The translations under genes were made by a program, and so were the position numbers. Shown one piece after another: positions 1 to 14,439 of a DNA stretch of 64,000 nt. Origin of the DNA: Brachypodium distachyon (lineage: Eukaryota; Streptophyta; Magnoliopsida; Poales; Poaceae); the NCBI RefSeq assembly GCF_000005505.3, contig NC_016134.3, positions 14,676,624 through 14,740,623 on the forward strand, given 5' to 3'. Within the stretch, counting starts at the first letter, position 1, and every line of letters begins with the position of its first letter. A model generated the notes under the pieces. That model was not told the DNA's origin, ran no database searches, and saw only the letters and a program-made list of their open reading frames with translations.

Positions 1-153
1 CATTTGCTCGCCGTGAGGGTTGGACCCAACGGAAAAATAGTCGAAGAGATGAGGGGGCCCAAGAGCGTGAGGCCGACGAAGATAATTGAGAGGAGCAACG
101 GCAAATACTACATGGGCTCCGTCGAGTTGCCATACGTCGGCATAGTTACATAA
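1..153 (+). CDS. Strictosidine synthase-like protein, C-terminal end (partial)
   Basis: The open frame runs from base 1 to a TAA at 151-153 and gives the last 50 residues of a protein whose start lies outside the window. The sequence reads like the C-terminus of plant strictosidine synthase-like (SSL) proteins: a beta strand AVRVGPNGKIVEE, then RGPKSVRPTKIIER, then GKYYMGSVELPYVGIV. In this six-bladed beta-propeller family the final 'GS(V)xLPYV' strand closes the propeller. Most SSL proteins are not alkaloid enzymes and are predicted secretory or vacuolar hydrolase-like proteins, so alkaloid synthesis should not be inferred. Only the tail is visible, so catalytic residues cannot be checked. 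Family assignment rests on pattern recognition of this short segment. Confidence 0.75.
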   Translation, partial: HLLAVRVGPNGKIVEEMRGPKSVRPTKIIERSNGKYYMGSVELPYVGIVT

Positions 154-1700
154 ATGGGGGTTGATCTAGAATATCTTGTTATCTTTTGTTGATATTGTTA
201 TATTGTCCATAAGTGTGATTTACGATCCAAGTAATCACTAAATTAGCACCTGTCTTTTCAAATGTTGACATTCAGATGTGCTATTTTAATTTGTGTTATG
301 TCCTTGTTGTCACCGTGTTCTCCTTTTGCAAACGATCACAAATGATTTCCATATCCCAGAAGGTTTTGTTTATTTACATGCTTCAAAAGAAGCAGAGAAA
401 AAAAATTGTTTTCGGCTATGGTTTCTGAATTTCTGTAGCTGAACAAACAGAGCACAAAGCATTCAACTAACAGGAAACATAAGATTCATCCTACTCCGAG
501 TGTGAATATACAATATATACTAAACACATAGAAATGATGTGAAAGAATTCTCAAGACTCAGAAGAGCTATTTTGCATTGTGCTCTTGTTACAACCTTTTC
601 TTTCGTTAGATGAACTTTTAATAGCTTGCTAATGCAGCAAGCATGTGGTTTCAGCACCTGAAGCAGATGCAGAGCACAAATTTCTGCCAACTAACACTGA
701 AGATTATTAATTAATTACTCCAAACGGCTGGCTTCAAAAGCAGAGCAGCCAAAAAATAGTTTTCTACCGTGGTTTCTGTAGCTGAACAGAGCACAAAATA
801 CTTCGACTAACAAAACACAGAGGATTTATTACACTAAAAGGCTACTGCAAATATTATTATGAAAATAAAAGGACATAAAATGATGTAAAATAGTTATGAC
901 GTTCAAAAGAACCATTATATATTTTTGTTGTTGTTACCGAATATTTGGAAAGCAGAGTAAAAATACCTTGCTGCTGCATGTGGTTCAGTACCTGAAACAG
1001 AGCACACGTTTGATGACATTTCTTTTCTTGCAGTCCCTTTTTAGCATTTTCCTCTACTCTGTAATTATCTCCGGTTGCGTTCGCTTCGGGTATACAAGAC
1101 CTGTGTGTGTTACTAGATAAATAATTTAACTAACGAAATGCCTGTTATATGCCACCAAAAATATATCATTACATGCTTGTAATTACATATTTCAAGGGCA
1201 TATAACTCATATTTTGTCGGTCAAATTGATGATCTATGAATACTCGTTCCTATATAGCCAAACAGAGTACAATGACTTGACATATTCATAAGAGATACAT
1301 TGATCTAATTTCAAAGTAAGAAAACCCAACTAATACATGAGTAAACGAGCTGTAAAAAAAGAGATGAGCAAACGATAAACAGGATTGCATCCACTGTAGG
1401 TAAGCAAGCGAGCAACACCAACTACGAAAAACGATGCAACTCAGGATCCACCAAAATACATCAACCAAACCATGCATAAAAAACACAACATATACTCCGC
1501 CATATAACTCTGCACCAGAATCAAACATCTCCGAACATATCTTATCTTGCACTACTTGACATAACAACACATAAGAATGTCAACCTGCCGAAATTCTGAA
1601 ACCCTAGTACCCTACAACTCGAGCCAAAAAGCTTTGGAGCTCAGGTTTAAGTACTCATACCAACAGATTTCTATTTTTCTTATAGGAACCAGCTAGTCAC
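154..1700. other. Intergenic, AT-rich, with degenerate direct repeats
   Basis: No convincing gene. Bases 154 to about 350 are probably the 3' UTR of the upstream SSL gene. Between roughly 380 and 1010 a degenerate motif recurs about 360 bases apart: 'tggtttctg...tgtagctgaac...agagcacaaa' near 420-460 and again near 770-800, and 'catgtggttcagyacctgaa' near 643-662 and 978-998. This is consistent with an old tandem duplication. The rest shows nothing I can name; the last part is the 3' UTR of the minus-strand gene that follows. Confidence 0.45.
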
Positions 1701-4133
<2,433 letters not shown>

Positions 4134-4225
4134 GGTCGGAGCTCCGCCCGTGCCCCGACGCTGGTTGCTGAAGCTGTCGTTCGCGAGGAGGAAGGAGAAG
4201 GCTCCTATACGGCGGCGGCTCGGGG

Positions 4226-4353
4226 AAACCCTAAATTCCCACCCTTGATGTACACCGGGGAGGTTAGCGGGTCGGGTCGTATGACTCGGCTCGGCTGTTA
4301 TGTTGTGGGCCGTGTGGCCTTTCTGGGCCTAGCTGAAGTTGGAATGTTGGGCT
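4226..4353 (-). promoter_or_regulatory. RPS9 promoter: telo-box and three site II elements
   Basis: A telo-box AAACCCTAA lies at 4226-4234. Site II motifs TGGGCC/T lie at 4306-4311, 4324-4329 and 4348-4353, all within 220 bases upstream of the RPS9 start codon. This combination is well established in plant promoters of ribosomal protein and other growth-linked genes (site II bound by TCP factors, telo-box bound by AtPur-alpha/TRB-type proteins). The motifs are seen; their activity here is inference. Confidence 0.75.
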
Positions 4354-4969
4354 TCGGGGCTTTCCATTTGGTCGGCCCTTCCGGCCTGGCTCGAGGAACT
4401 ATTCAGCTAGACTGGCCTCGGCCCCTTTGATAACCACACGAGAGTACGAGACCCAGAAAATGGATTGAAAGAAGAATACACTCCTCTCAAAAAAACAGAA
4501 AAAAAGAAAGAAGAATACACAACACAGCCACAGGCAACACCTTTTTTTTTAAAAAGGCACATGCAACACGTCCTGATAATGGATTCGGTATCATCTCCAC
4601 TATTCCAGCTAATAATAAGGTTCAGCAGTACTTCAAAAACAGCATCACCACTGTAACCCAATCTACATAGACCTACGTTTACTGCATTGTGCATATACTC
4701 ATCTGCTGTTACACAAAACACTGGACAAATATATTACACAACGACAGGTCAGAGCGGACGGTCCGCAGACGAAAAAGAAAAGACAATAGGGGGTGAGCTC
4801 CATTCCCATGGTTGATGACGAAACACGCCCTTTCACCGCTTCTAATCAACCGAAACCCTACTGCAGCTGCATTGGTCTGAACAAGAAAGTAGAAACGCAA
4901 CGATCAGCACATGCTAAGGTTCTGAGGCAGAGTGATGGTTAGAGAAGTTAGGGTTTACCAGTATAGAAA
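4354..4969. other. Intergenic between RPS9 promoter and HVA22-like 3' end
   Basis: No gene recognised. It has an A-rich stretch near 4480-4515. The part near 4700-4969 is probably the 3' UTR of the HVA22-like gene. Confidence 0.4.
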
Positions 4970-7900
4970 CTAGGGGTTCCAGTAACTATGTCCTTCGTCA
5001 AAGATCATAAAGCTACTGTTCCATGAGTTATGCTCGGGGTATGTGCTGTGGTAGTCGGTGGATGGATTCCAGTAACTGTTGGAGACCCTGAATTCTTTCT
5101 CAGGCTCAACCTCTGCGAATGTCACACGCTTGCTGCTCTTCTTTGGTGTAGGTTCATTTGAATCTTTCAGTTGCTCCGGTTCTTTTGGATCCTTCAGTGC
5201 CTTCTTCAGCTCCTTCCAGTCTTTCAGTGACTGCTTCAGTTCTTTTGAGTCGTTCAGCGCCTTCTTCTGTTCCTTCGAATCCTTCACTGGCTTCTTCTTT
5301 TCATTCGAATCCTTCAAGGGCTTTGAGTCCTTTGATGGCTTCGATACCTTCGGTTCTTTCGACTCCTTTGACGATTTTGATTCTTTCGATCCTTTCCACA
5401 ATTTCCCGGACTGTTTGGATGACTTGCCAGCCTACAACATATGATACAGGACATCAGAACAACAATAGCCAGCTTGCCATTTTGAACGAGCAACTTTCTG
5501 GACTTCACACTTCTGTAAACAACAGGTGTACTGTTCAAACGACCCCAAAGAAATTAGAACCAGGCACAACAATAGATTTTGACAACATTTGAGTTGCAAG
5601 TATCATCTACATTAGAACCAGGCACTTCATATATTTTTCAATATCTTGTTGAACTACCTGTTTTATTATTTTCACAAAAAATGAATTCCACCAAAAAGCA
5701 AATTCCAATTTCGAAAACAAAAAGGATGTAACTGGGACTTACTGAAGACCACCTATCCCCAACATGAACTGGCATGAGCAGCATGACATTCAAAATAGTA
5801 ATGTACAATAGACAAGCATTTAGTGCATGAAGTAGGGGCACATACAACTATGTTCAGGTTTATGTACCTTGTCTGTCAATTTCTTCAGCGCTTCAGGTCC
5901 ATTTTCTTCAATGTACTTATTAAGTGCTGTGAGAAAGTCATCTGATTTGCCAAAAAGGCCCTTTTTCTGAGGGACATACCAAATGTTGACCATCTGGTTC
6001 TTAACAAACACAGGCCTCACATAATTTTGGTACACATAGGCTGCACCATTGAAGTACGGCAAGACAAGCCAGGAAATGAAAATCAATTTCATGGAGGACC
6101 AAAAGGGAAGCCTGTAAAAATCAAATATGGCAAGACCATAGATTTTAAGTCAGTCAACCATCATAACTAATTCTAAGTGTAGGCCAAGACAGAAAGAAAG
6201 GAGATATAGAGAAGAAATAAATTAGTAGGCAAATAGAAAATTAGGGGAAACGTTATGTTCCTTAATATAATGTTGAACAATCCGGCAATCACCATGTCAT
6301 AAATGTGTAATATAACATCATAGTTGCGTTATTCCAAATCATGCAGGTTAGACCGCGGTGTTACACCTTTCACAAAGCATGAACCAAAACACAAAGTTTT
6401 TCCTTTTCCTTCAGGAAGCACTTGCAAAGTGAAAAGTGGATATCTAGCCAACTGAAGGCAAGATGGTGGTTTGACATCTAAAAGATTTTGAGTACTTACC
6501 ACTCAATAATTGATGCGAAAGTAAGTTCAAACAAAGTTATTAATGAGTATAGCACCCAGTATGTGAGCCATTGCTGATCATCCACAAGGGACTTGGTTTC
6601 TATTGCCTTAACCGAAGCATACCTGTAATAGCACTGTATTATGTTTGTGCTTACAAATATCAATAACTTCATACAAAAAATGAACTTGTAGGAAAAAGGT
6701 AAAAATGATAGGCAACTTACAAAGGATATGCCAGTGCAACCAAAGGCCTGCAAGACAGAAGTATTAAAGGATTAGCCTGAAGGCGAATTAGAATGTACAG
6801 GCCTCAGTAATACAATTGAAATCATATAAGCAATCTATGGACTTAAAAACAGAGTAGCTCTACATTTACAAAAGAACAAACATTTCCACTATACATGTGT
6901 CAAATAGTATGTTTGTTAAGTCAGCAATATATCTCAGCCAACAGAAAAAGTATGCAGTTCGAAACCTACGCACACCGTAGGCCAGTTAATTAGAAACCTA
7001 TGCGCATCCTATAATCCTAGGCTGCTATCCAGTGCAAACCTTCATCCAGTGCAAACTTGCAAACTAGTCACGTGAATCATTGGATCTAAAACGTGTGGTG
7101 CAGATCAAAGGTGAAAATCAAAACACCCACTTAAACACATTTTTCACATAACCCCCTGTACTTATCTTATGCTTGATAACACTTCCCAACCTATAATTTG
7201 CACCACACGTTTTAGATCCAATGGTCCATGATCATAGACCATTTGACGAATAAATGAATAATTTGTTGCTAAACACCCATTCAATGTCGAAGATCATATG
7301 CATTGGTGATCAAATAAAACTGATATATTATGTTCCGTTGCTTTTACAGTACATCACTGGAATGGCACAGCGTACAAGAAATGTCATATTTTCTAGTACA
7401 ACATATCAAATTAAAATATGTTATATGAACTGAATGTGAAATCAGATCCATGAGTTAGTGTGCCTTGGTACAACAGACATGTCGTGGCATTAAAAATTAA
7501 CAGTGTCCTGTGAAAAGTGATCCAGTGCCCAGAAGCTCCTTTTTTAATAATAAATCGTGGTCACTATACGACATGAATCAAGATCTACTAAATTATAGGA
7601 GTAAGAAATAATACCAATCTGTGCAGAGCCATTCTTCCACATGTGACTTGCTTATTACACATCACAGAGGAATCAGGAATGTGAAAAAGTTAAACCAGAC
7701 AAAGAGAAACTAATCTTCAAAGTGAGAATAGACTGACCAACCTAAAATTGTGCTACTCAGCATCCAAACTACAAAACCAAAAAATAATTTTGTAAAGCAC
7801 CGAGAAAGGGTCAGAATCCAACGGTAAGTGGAACTCTACAGCTGACCTGCATATTCAGACTTCAGAATTTGCGATCTACATTAGTACACGGCCAACACAT

Positions 7901-8271
7901 AACTTTGTGTACTCATTAATTTTGGGCTTTGGCAAGGATTATCATCCATAAAAGTGCGGATTGTATCGATGGAGGCGTTCTTCTCGTGAGAATGAGATTA
8001 TGCGAAACTTCATGAAAAACACCGTAAGCGGATCGGTTTATTCCCCAAAAGGAAATGGGCAATCCAAAGACAAATCAAAAATCTCAATCGCACGATTTCC
8101 GGAAGCTATTGCTAACGCCGCCATTTTAGGAGCAAAGAAAGGAAAGGGGGGAGAAAACGAAAATACAAAGAATAAAAAAGAAAACGGCAAAACGAAATGA
8201 ATAGAAAACACTGACCCAGAAAGAACATCGAAGTTCTTGGCGAGAACCTTGAGCAAGGATCCAGAGCCCAT
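4970..8271 (-). CDS. HVA22/DP1/TB2-family ER-shaping protein with long Lys-rich C-tail, five exons
   Basis: Minus-strand exons: 8216-8271, 6721-6747, 6500-6622, 5868-6111 and 4970-5431, all with GT-AG borders and consistent phases; 303 residues. The N-terminus MGSGSLLKVLAKNFDVLSG leads into the TB2/DP1/HVA22 domain (about residues 20-110): PLVALAYPLYASVKAIE, WLTYWVLYSLITLFEL, then LPYFNGAAYVYQNYVRP. The membrane hairpins of this family curve ER tubules; HVA22 proteins are linked to ABA/stress responses and vesicle traffic. Exon 5 adds about 150 residues: a run of repeated KDSKE/KxxKK heptad-like units followed by SSKRVTFAEVEPEKEF and Trp-Asn-Pro repeats. The short 27-base exon 2 is supported by the exact fit of the protein. 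Intron 1 is about 1.5 kb. Confidence 0.92.
7078..7223. mobile_element. MITE-like palindromic insertion in HVA22-like intron 1
   Basis: A perfect 25-base inverted repeat is present: 7078-7102 reads cattggatctaaaacgtgtg and on to gtgca, and 7199-7223 is its exact reverse complement. About 96 bases lie between. A perfect inverted repeat of this length inside an intron indicates a foldback or MITE element. The superfamily cannot be assigned because the outer borders and target duplication are not clear. Confidence 0.6.
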
Positions 8272-8498
8272 GCCTCCCCCTCCTCCACTTCTTGGGGAGG
8301 AAACGAAAATGCGCAGAATAAATCAAGAAAATCGGCGCTGGGAGCCTAGAGCTCTACTCAGCAGTAGATGGAGATAGCAACGGCTTCTGAGGTCCTCGAA
8401 ACCTGTCCTTTCTCCCAACCCTTTCGGTGCTTTTTGCGTCTCGAGGGGAGCAAAAACTGGAGAGGAAAGAAAGCGTGCTAGTGGAGGCGGGGAAGACG

Positions 8499-8524
8499 AG
8501 ACGGAGACGGAGACGGAGACGGAG
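8499..8524. repeat. ACGGAG hexamer repeat in 5' leader of HVA22-like gene
   Basis: About four tandem copies of acggag lie upstream of the start codon. They would be a CTCCGT-rich pyrimidine tract in the 5' UTR of the minus-strand gene. Confidence 0.7.
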
Positions 8525-8599
8525 ATGAGGACCAGACCGGCTTGGAAATGACGAAACGGCGCAGAGCAATATCGGCGTGGCCGCGTGGAACTGGGCACG

Positions 8600-10455
8600 C
8601 GTACAGAGGATGCGTTTATGCAGTAAAGCCCCTGAAGTCGTGTCGATTCAAAACGGCTTATGCAGTTAAGCCCCTAAAATCAGAGTAATTATTAAAACCG
8701 CTACATTTGAACATTTATCTGGATTCATTTCGACAATGGCATTTTCGACAATGGCATTTTCGACAATGGAGCGGTGTGGCAAATAAGTCTAAGTTCGGAT
8801 TACTAGTCTAAGTTTGGATTGTTACCGAACAATATCGTGGCGATTTTTTGGTTATGACCAGAAATTTGGTCTTGTTTAGATGGATACCAATTATTTGGCA
8901 TGTCCATTTTTTTTTAACCAACTCTACTTCATTTTTTTTCTCAAAAGCGCCAATTTATGGGAAAATGGGCAAACAAAAATTGTCAAATTATTTGAAAAGC
9001 TAAATTTGGCAGGGCAAGTTTGGACTATAGAAACCAAAGTTGCATGCGAACAAGTGTGTCGCATGATGCTAAAGTTAACTTAAAAATCAAGATAAAAGGA
9101 TCGATTCTATTTTATCATATTTTCGTTGTTCAGTGTAAGTCATGAAATTGATGTTTCATCTCTAGACAAGGTTTAAATTAAATTTTGATGTTCAACATTA
9201 CAAGGCAATTGAGTTGAGTGGTTTCAACGAGAGAGATCTTAACTTGTTCTCTATTGCGACAACTGACGGCCTTTCTTTTTTTTTTTACTAATATAGTTAT
9301 ACAGACATATGATTAAATGGTATCTAAAACAATTTGCATTATGATTTAGAAACAGATAGGGTGCCGGATTTGCATGCCACGTAGAAACTTGATTATTTTG
9401 GCTTCCGACACATAGGACTTGAATATAATTTCAGGTTAGTTCAGGAACACATGTGAGAAAGGAAAGATACATGTGAGGCAGGCCATAATTGCACGGCCTC
9501 TGTTTCCTTTGTCCTTGGCACACGCACTCGCCGCCAGAGGGCTCCATGCTCTGCAGCCGTATAATCCAACCGTCTCTTTTCCAGGGGAGCATAATCCACG
9601 AGTTTATTCCATGGACGATCTTGTTTGTATCGTGCAAAATTATCGATCGAATACTCATGGAGTATATCGCATCTCCATTATTAGCTGGATCATGGCGTAT
9701 ATGTCATTATTTACAATAATCGCCGTAAAGAATGGTGAATATCCGGGATTTGGTACCTTCTTGGCAATCTATGAGGTGGTTATTATTTTCGATTTTACCG
9801 TATCTAAATACTTGTAGGTCGATGTTTCCAGAGCTCGGCTGCTCCGATGTACATTGCCTTGGACTGGGATTATGATAATCTTTGTTGGTCGTTTCAACAT
9901 ATTTTGATGTTCCATGAACAGGACAAGTTTTTCTTAGCCAAAAAAGGAGATGTGTTCCCTTGTTCAAAACATAAAATGCATGTTGTTTTCTTTGAGTAAG
10001 ATTTCGACCAATTATCAGTATATTAATATATATTTCATGTGACGTAAAATTCATATTATGTTACTGAATCCACTTATTTATGTCACATAAATTATGTGTG
10101 GTTCTTGATTTAACTCTTGATCAAAGAAAACAAAATAAAGTACATTTATATTTTGGAGCAGAGAAAATAAATAGCTAGATTAGAGGTTGTTAAACAAGAA
10201 GAGGGGGAGTTCGATGAGCAAACCACCGGTCAGCTCCTGTATATTTCAGATTTAATACTGATTCGCACTAATTTGTTTTCATTTGTATCTTTCCTTGTCA
10301 TCATCTGTCCTGTCCCTGCGAATAGAACATCGTTAACATTAGTCACTTTTAGGGACTCGTTTTCACTGGTCGCTTTAATTATGCACATGGTTGGCCACTG
10401 GGATGCAATTCCACTATTGTCAAAATGTACCAGTCTTTCTCGTGCTATAAAATTG
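8600..10455. other. Intergenic; short tandem repeat, otherwise no gene seen
   Basis: Three tandem copies of 'attttcgacaatggc' occupy 8727-8769. The rest is AT-rich without recognisable coding potential. An open frame at 9473-9817 (+) has no family signature and no start context that I trust. Confidence 0.4.
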
Positions 10456-11565
10456 TTTTTTTTAGAATACACTCATATGTTGAAGAAGAATACCGCGACG
10501 CGGTTACATGTCCGTAGGCGAAAGTAAAGCGACTACTCTATTACATTCCACACAGGATCCGCTAGACTAGAAAGCAAAAAATCTACGTTATGAAAAGTAC
10601 CCGCACTCGACCACGCCCTGCCTTCCCAGAGTGATCATCCGTTGATGTTTAGCACGCTTGGCGTCACCGCATCAAAAACCACCGAGTTCCTGTGTTTCCA
10701 CAGGCACAAACAAATGAGAGTGATGGTAGTGTTAAAATTCCTCCTCTCCTTTTTGCCTTGCACCCCGAGGTTCGTCCACCAGTCGGCGAGAGAGTCATGC
10801 AGGGATGGTGGCCAGCAAAGTTTGTTCCAGCTCCTCGACAAGAACAACCACACTTCCCTGGCCACGACGCAACCAAGCGATGGTCGATGGTTTCTTGCTC
10901 CTTGTTGCACAAAGGGCATCGAGCCGGATGGGGCAAACCTCACTTGGCGAGTCTATTCCAACACCTATTCCTCGGGGCCAACCACGTGAAGGTCTTGCAC
11001 TTCATCGGCACCTTGGACAGCCAAATCACCGTAGCCCCAGCTGAGATCACACGGCCTCGGAAGAATGCCGCATACGCCGAGGAGGCCGTGTCACTCCCAT
11101 TGCCGCTCCACTTCCAGCGAAAGGCATCATCATCCTCTGAAAAGTGTCACCCCGGCAACGAGATCGTAAATCGCAAGTATATCCACCAATGCCTGGAGTG
11201 AGAGCTCAGGTTGGATAGCCCGGAGCCATCCGTTGCCGTCCAAAGCTTCGGCCACCGTTGGCGCCAAATCCGCAAGCGAACGCCCATCCCTAAGCCACGG
11301 ATCATGCCAGAATTGTAAGGACTTGCCATTTTCAGAGATAATCTCAACCGCCCCCACACAAAGAGCGTCGGCCTGCTCCGGGATTTGAATGTTGATTTAA
11401 GACCATGGCCTCACCGGGTCCGCTTGACACAGCCAGCCCCATCTTTCCCTAAGCGCCAAGTTCAGAAGCTTCAAACTGGGGATGCCGAGCCCCCCAACTT
11501 CCTGAGGAGAGCAAACTTCGTTCCATGCCACTAGACAGCTTTGGCTTGTGTAAAAACTAGTTTAA
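10456..11565 (-). mobile_element. 5'-truncated LINE, 3' end of ORF2
   Basis: Read on the minus strand, the order is typical of a plant L1-type LINE 3' end: CLVAWNEVCSPQEVGGLGIP and NLALRERWGWLCQADP (11400-11560), then NGKSLQFWHDPWLRDGRSLADLAP (11240-11345), then the reverse-transcriptase-type zinc knuckle CPLCNKEQETIDH (about 10900). A poly-A tail appears as poly-T at 10456-10463. Several frame changes show it is dead. The endonuclease and RT catalytic core are absent, as expected for 5' truncation. Confidence 0.9.
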
Positions 11566-11737
11566 GCTTAACTGCCCACACGAGCTCCACACGAGCTCCG
11601 GTGCAGAGAAGCCCTGAGTGTTTCAAACAGCTTCTGGACTGCAGCTTACTTTCTCCGTAGAATTGTGCAAAGTCGGACCTGTTTGTGCTAATACTGTTTC
11701 CACGCACGGCTGAGCAAGAAATAAATTTCAAACATGC

Positions 11738-11853
11738 GGCCAACAAAAAATGTCTCAAATTTGACTAAATTTGAATACATGTATACACTAAGTCATGTCT
11801 GGATACATTTAAATTTTATCAAACTTGAGACATTCTTTGTTGGACAGAGGGAG
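11738..11853. mobile_element. Stowaway MITE (left end eroded)
   Basis: The core caacaaaaaatgtctcaaat at the left and the complementary cattctttgttggacagagg at the right form an inverted repeat, ending GAGGGAG|TA. The left CTCCCTCCGT terminus has been lost. It belongs to the same family as the MITE at 23332-23453. Confidence 0.8.
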
Positions 11854-11859
11854 TATTAT

Positions 11860-12938
11860 ATATTTTTAAAGTCTAGCATTACATAATGACAAGTTTAACA
11901 GCTAGACATTCCCCAAAAATGCACAAAGCAAAAATCAGTTGTGCACATTGCATCAGCACGATGCATCAGAAGCTCAGAGCATTAGAGCGGACGCATAAAA
12001 AATCTGGAGTTGTACATACACATGAAATTCCCAACAAACTGGCTAGTGCATAAATCTGGAGCTAGCAGCAGTACACGGGAGAAGAAGGGGCGGAGCAGAT
12101 CGAAGATGCCTTGGGGCAGGACAGAGCAGATCGAAGTGAATTGGTGCAGGGCAGAGCAGATCGAAGTGAATCTGTGCAGGGCGAAGATGCCTTGGGCCAG
12201 GGCAGAGCAGATCGAAGTGAATTTGTGCAGGCGGAGCAGGACGAGGGTGGTGCAGGGGGGGTATCCTCCTGCAGGTGCTCGGAAGAAGACAGTTGCAGAT
12301 CAGCGACCGACGGCGACGGAGGAACTCGGTGGCGGCGGCGGAACTCGACGGCGGTAAAGAAAATAAACAGCTCACCAGCGGGGGAGATGCTCCGGTGATG
12401 TATATTCACCGGAGGATGCTCGCCGGCGGTCCCATCCTGGCGTGGAGGCTTGGGTCTATAGGGGCAGGGGAGCTGCATGGTCATGGCACCGTCGCTCGGG
12501 AGAAGAGGCAGGGGAGGGGGGCGATACGGGAAATGGCATCTCGGGAAGCGTCTCTTATGGTGCTTCCGGGTACCAACGACATGGGCTCCGAAAATAAGCT
12601 ACCGAGAAGTTTTCCGTTTTGGCCGACTTTGTTTAGTCTGGAGCTGAAAACAAGCAAACTAATTTTTTGCTGTAACTTGAAGGTTGGAGCTGGAACTGAC
12701 TTGCTGTTCGTTTAGTATAGTAATGATAGAATGTCTGAAATATCCCCGTTTGCTGCAAATTTTGATCAAGTGCTGAATTTGCTGATATAAGTATAAATAA
12801 CGAGTTTAAGAACTGTTCTTAGAGTAAAATATGGTGTTGTTAATAGGGTTTACCTGAAATTGTGTGTTTTGGATAGATTTAGCACGAGTCTTGATTTCAA
12901 ATATTATATAATTTAAGCTTGACAATGAGAAAATACTA
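11860..12938. repeat. Intergenic with a ~32-base tandem repeat at 12117-12235
   Basis: The motif gcagggcagagcagatcgaa, followed by gtgaat, occurs three times (near 12117, 12148 and 12202), with a related gaagatgccttggg spacer at 12103 and 12183. Open frames here are products of the repeat; neither strand shows a family I recognise. The rest of the interval holds nothing nameable. Confidence 0.55.
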
Positions 12939-13042
12939 CTTCCTCCGTTTCATAATTTTTGTCTCAAAATTTCAGATATGTGTGTATCTATTTTTAAAAA
13001 GCGACTAGATACATGTAATATTTCGACAAGAATTATGGAACG
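12939..13042. mobile_element. Stowaway MITE, TTTCATAATT subfamily
   Basis: Starts TA|cttcctccgtttcataattt and ends acaagaattatggaacgtac. The two halves are inverted copies, with the right CTCCCTCC end decayed. The same subfamily is found at 24831-24930. Confidence 0.75.
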
Positions 13043-13409
13043 TACACCGTCAAAATCCATACTGAAATTGTGTCCTTTTTTTTGCGAAAAGTAGTTTGCA
13101 GTCCTTTGACTTCTGCATTATGTAAAGTGCTAACCATACTGGATAAGAAGAAAATCAAAAGAAAAATTTGTTCGCCAGACAACCAGCCCTAACAAGGTTA
13201 TCTGTAACTGAACAATCACACGAATTGAGATAAAGAATAGTACATCGGAGGCAGTTCGGAGCAGTAGCACAATTCGTGTTCTGCATGTTCTACAAGGTCA
13301 CCTCCTGTACGGGAATGAGCCAGCCGGATCCATGAGAGGCTGGAAGCAGAGCAACTCATTATCTACCATCGGGGCCTTCACTATGAGCACAGAAAAATCA
13401 AGTCGTCGG

Positions 13410-13692
13410 TCACAACACTTCGTCGCTTGGAGCAGGCAGGCAACGGAGTCGGAGGCGGGCACGGAGGTCGGCCTCGAGGCGGGAGACGCAGGAGGCTATG
13501 GCCATGGAGGTGATCTTGCGCGCGGCGTCCAGCTGCTCGTACGGGTCAGTGGGGATCACGGCCAGGATCTCGTTGGAGGGGACGGACTCGGGACGGCGGA
13601 GGAAGGACACGGGCCGGCGGGGGAGAAGGAGGAGGCCGTCGGAGGAGATGGAAGGTGGCGGATCCGGCGGAGGCGGGCCGCCGCCGCTCGCC
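13410..13692 (-). pseudogene. Fragment of an At4g15545-like coiled-coil protein gene (exon 1)
   Basis: The minus-strand frame contains SFLRRPESVPSNEILAVIPT, DPYEQLDAARKITSMAIASC and VSRLEADLR. This is the hallmark N-terminal segment of the plant family of uncharacterised At4g15545-like proteins (DEILAVIPTDPYEQLDLARKITSMAIASRVS), normally followed by a long coiled coil. Here the frame has an in-frame TAG just upstream, no ATG before the conserved block (the first candidate is GTG), and loses homology right after LEADLR. It is a truncated, probably transposed or captured gene fragment in a repeat-rich setting. The GC-rich composition contrasts with the AT-rich flanks. Confidence 0.7.
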
Positions 13693-14439
13693 CGCTCGGT
13701 CTAGATCTCGCTTGCTCGGGAGTTGGGGTGAGGGGAGGGGAGGGGACGGGAACAGAGGAAAAAACGATTCGGGCTGATATTTGACCCAATGGCAATTTCG
13801 GCGTGAATGGCGAATAAGTGACAAGGGTATTAGGGCGTGGGAATTTGTTGCAGATCCAGCCGAAACGGGGCAGTGCAAATGGTGCAAACGGGGCTGGTGA
13901 TTGTCGCTTCCGCTGCGGTTTGTTTTAGCTTTTTAGCCTTTTGTGTCTCGAAGTTAAATAAACACAAGCTGCAGCCTAAACAAACAGATCATGAACAAAC
14001 GGACCCTTAAGGTTTTCTGGGACCTAAAACCATATGACAAGCTGTCTAGAAGGAGTCCTAACGCTCTATTTGTTTGGGTTGCGGCTGTGACGGAAGCAGC
14101 TGTGGACTGGCTGTGCTGGGAAAGCGGCTGTGCTGGGGAAGCGGCTGTGATTAAGGTTGGCCGTTTGGCAACATAGCTGTGTAGTAGCTGCGAGCTAAAG
14201 AAATACCTGAAATGACTCTTTAATGATAAAACCACTATAACATGTGCATGACAACCAACACAAATACAAAAACACATGCACTCACAAAAATCGCTTGCTT
14301 ATCTCTTGTATGGTCCTAAAAATATCAAAAACATTTAATACTTCATATAGATAAGTGTTTTTCATATTACTAAAATATGTAACAGTCTATCTTTGTCGGG
14401 AGATATAGAGAGAGTTGGCAATTCTGTCACGCGTGTTGT

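Noticed and set aside
9473..9817. 114-codon open frame (+)
   Set aside because: No recognisable domain, AT-rich surroundings and no splice or promoter support; length is within chance for this composition.
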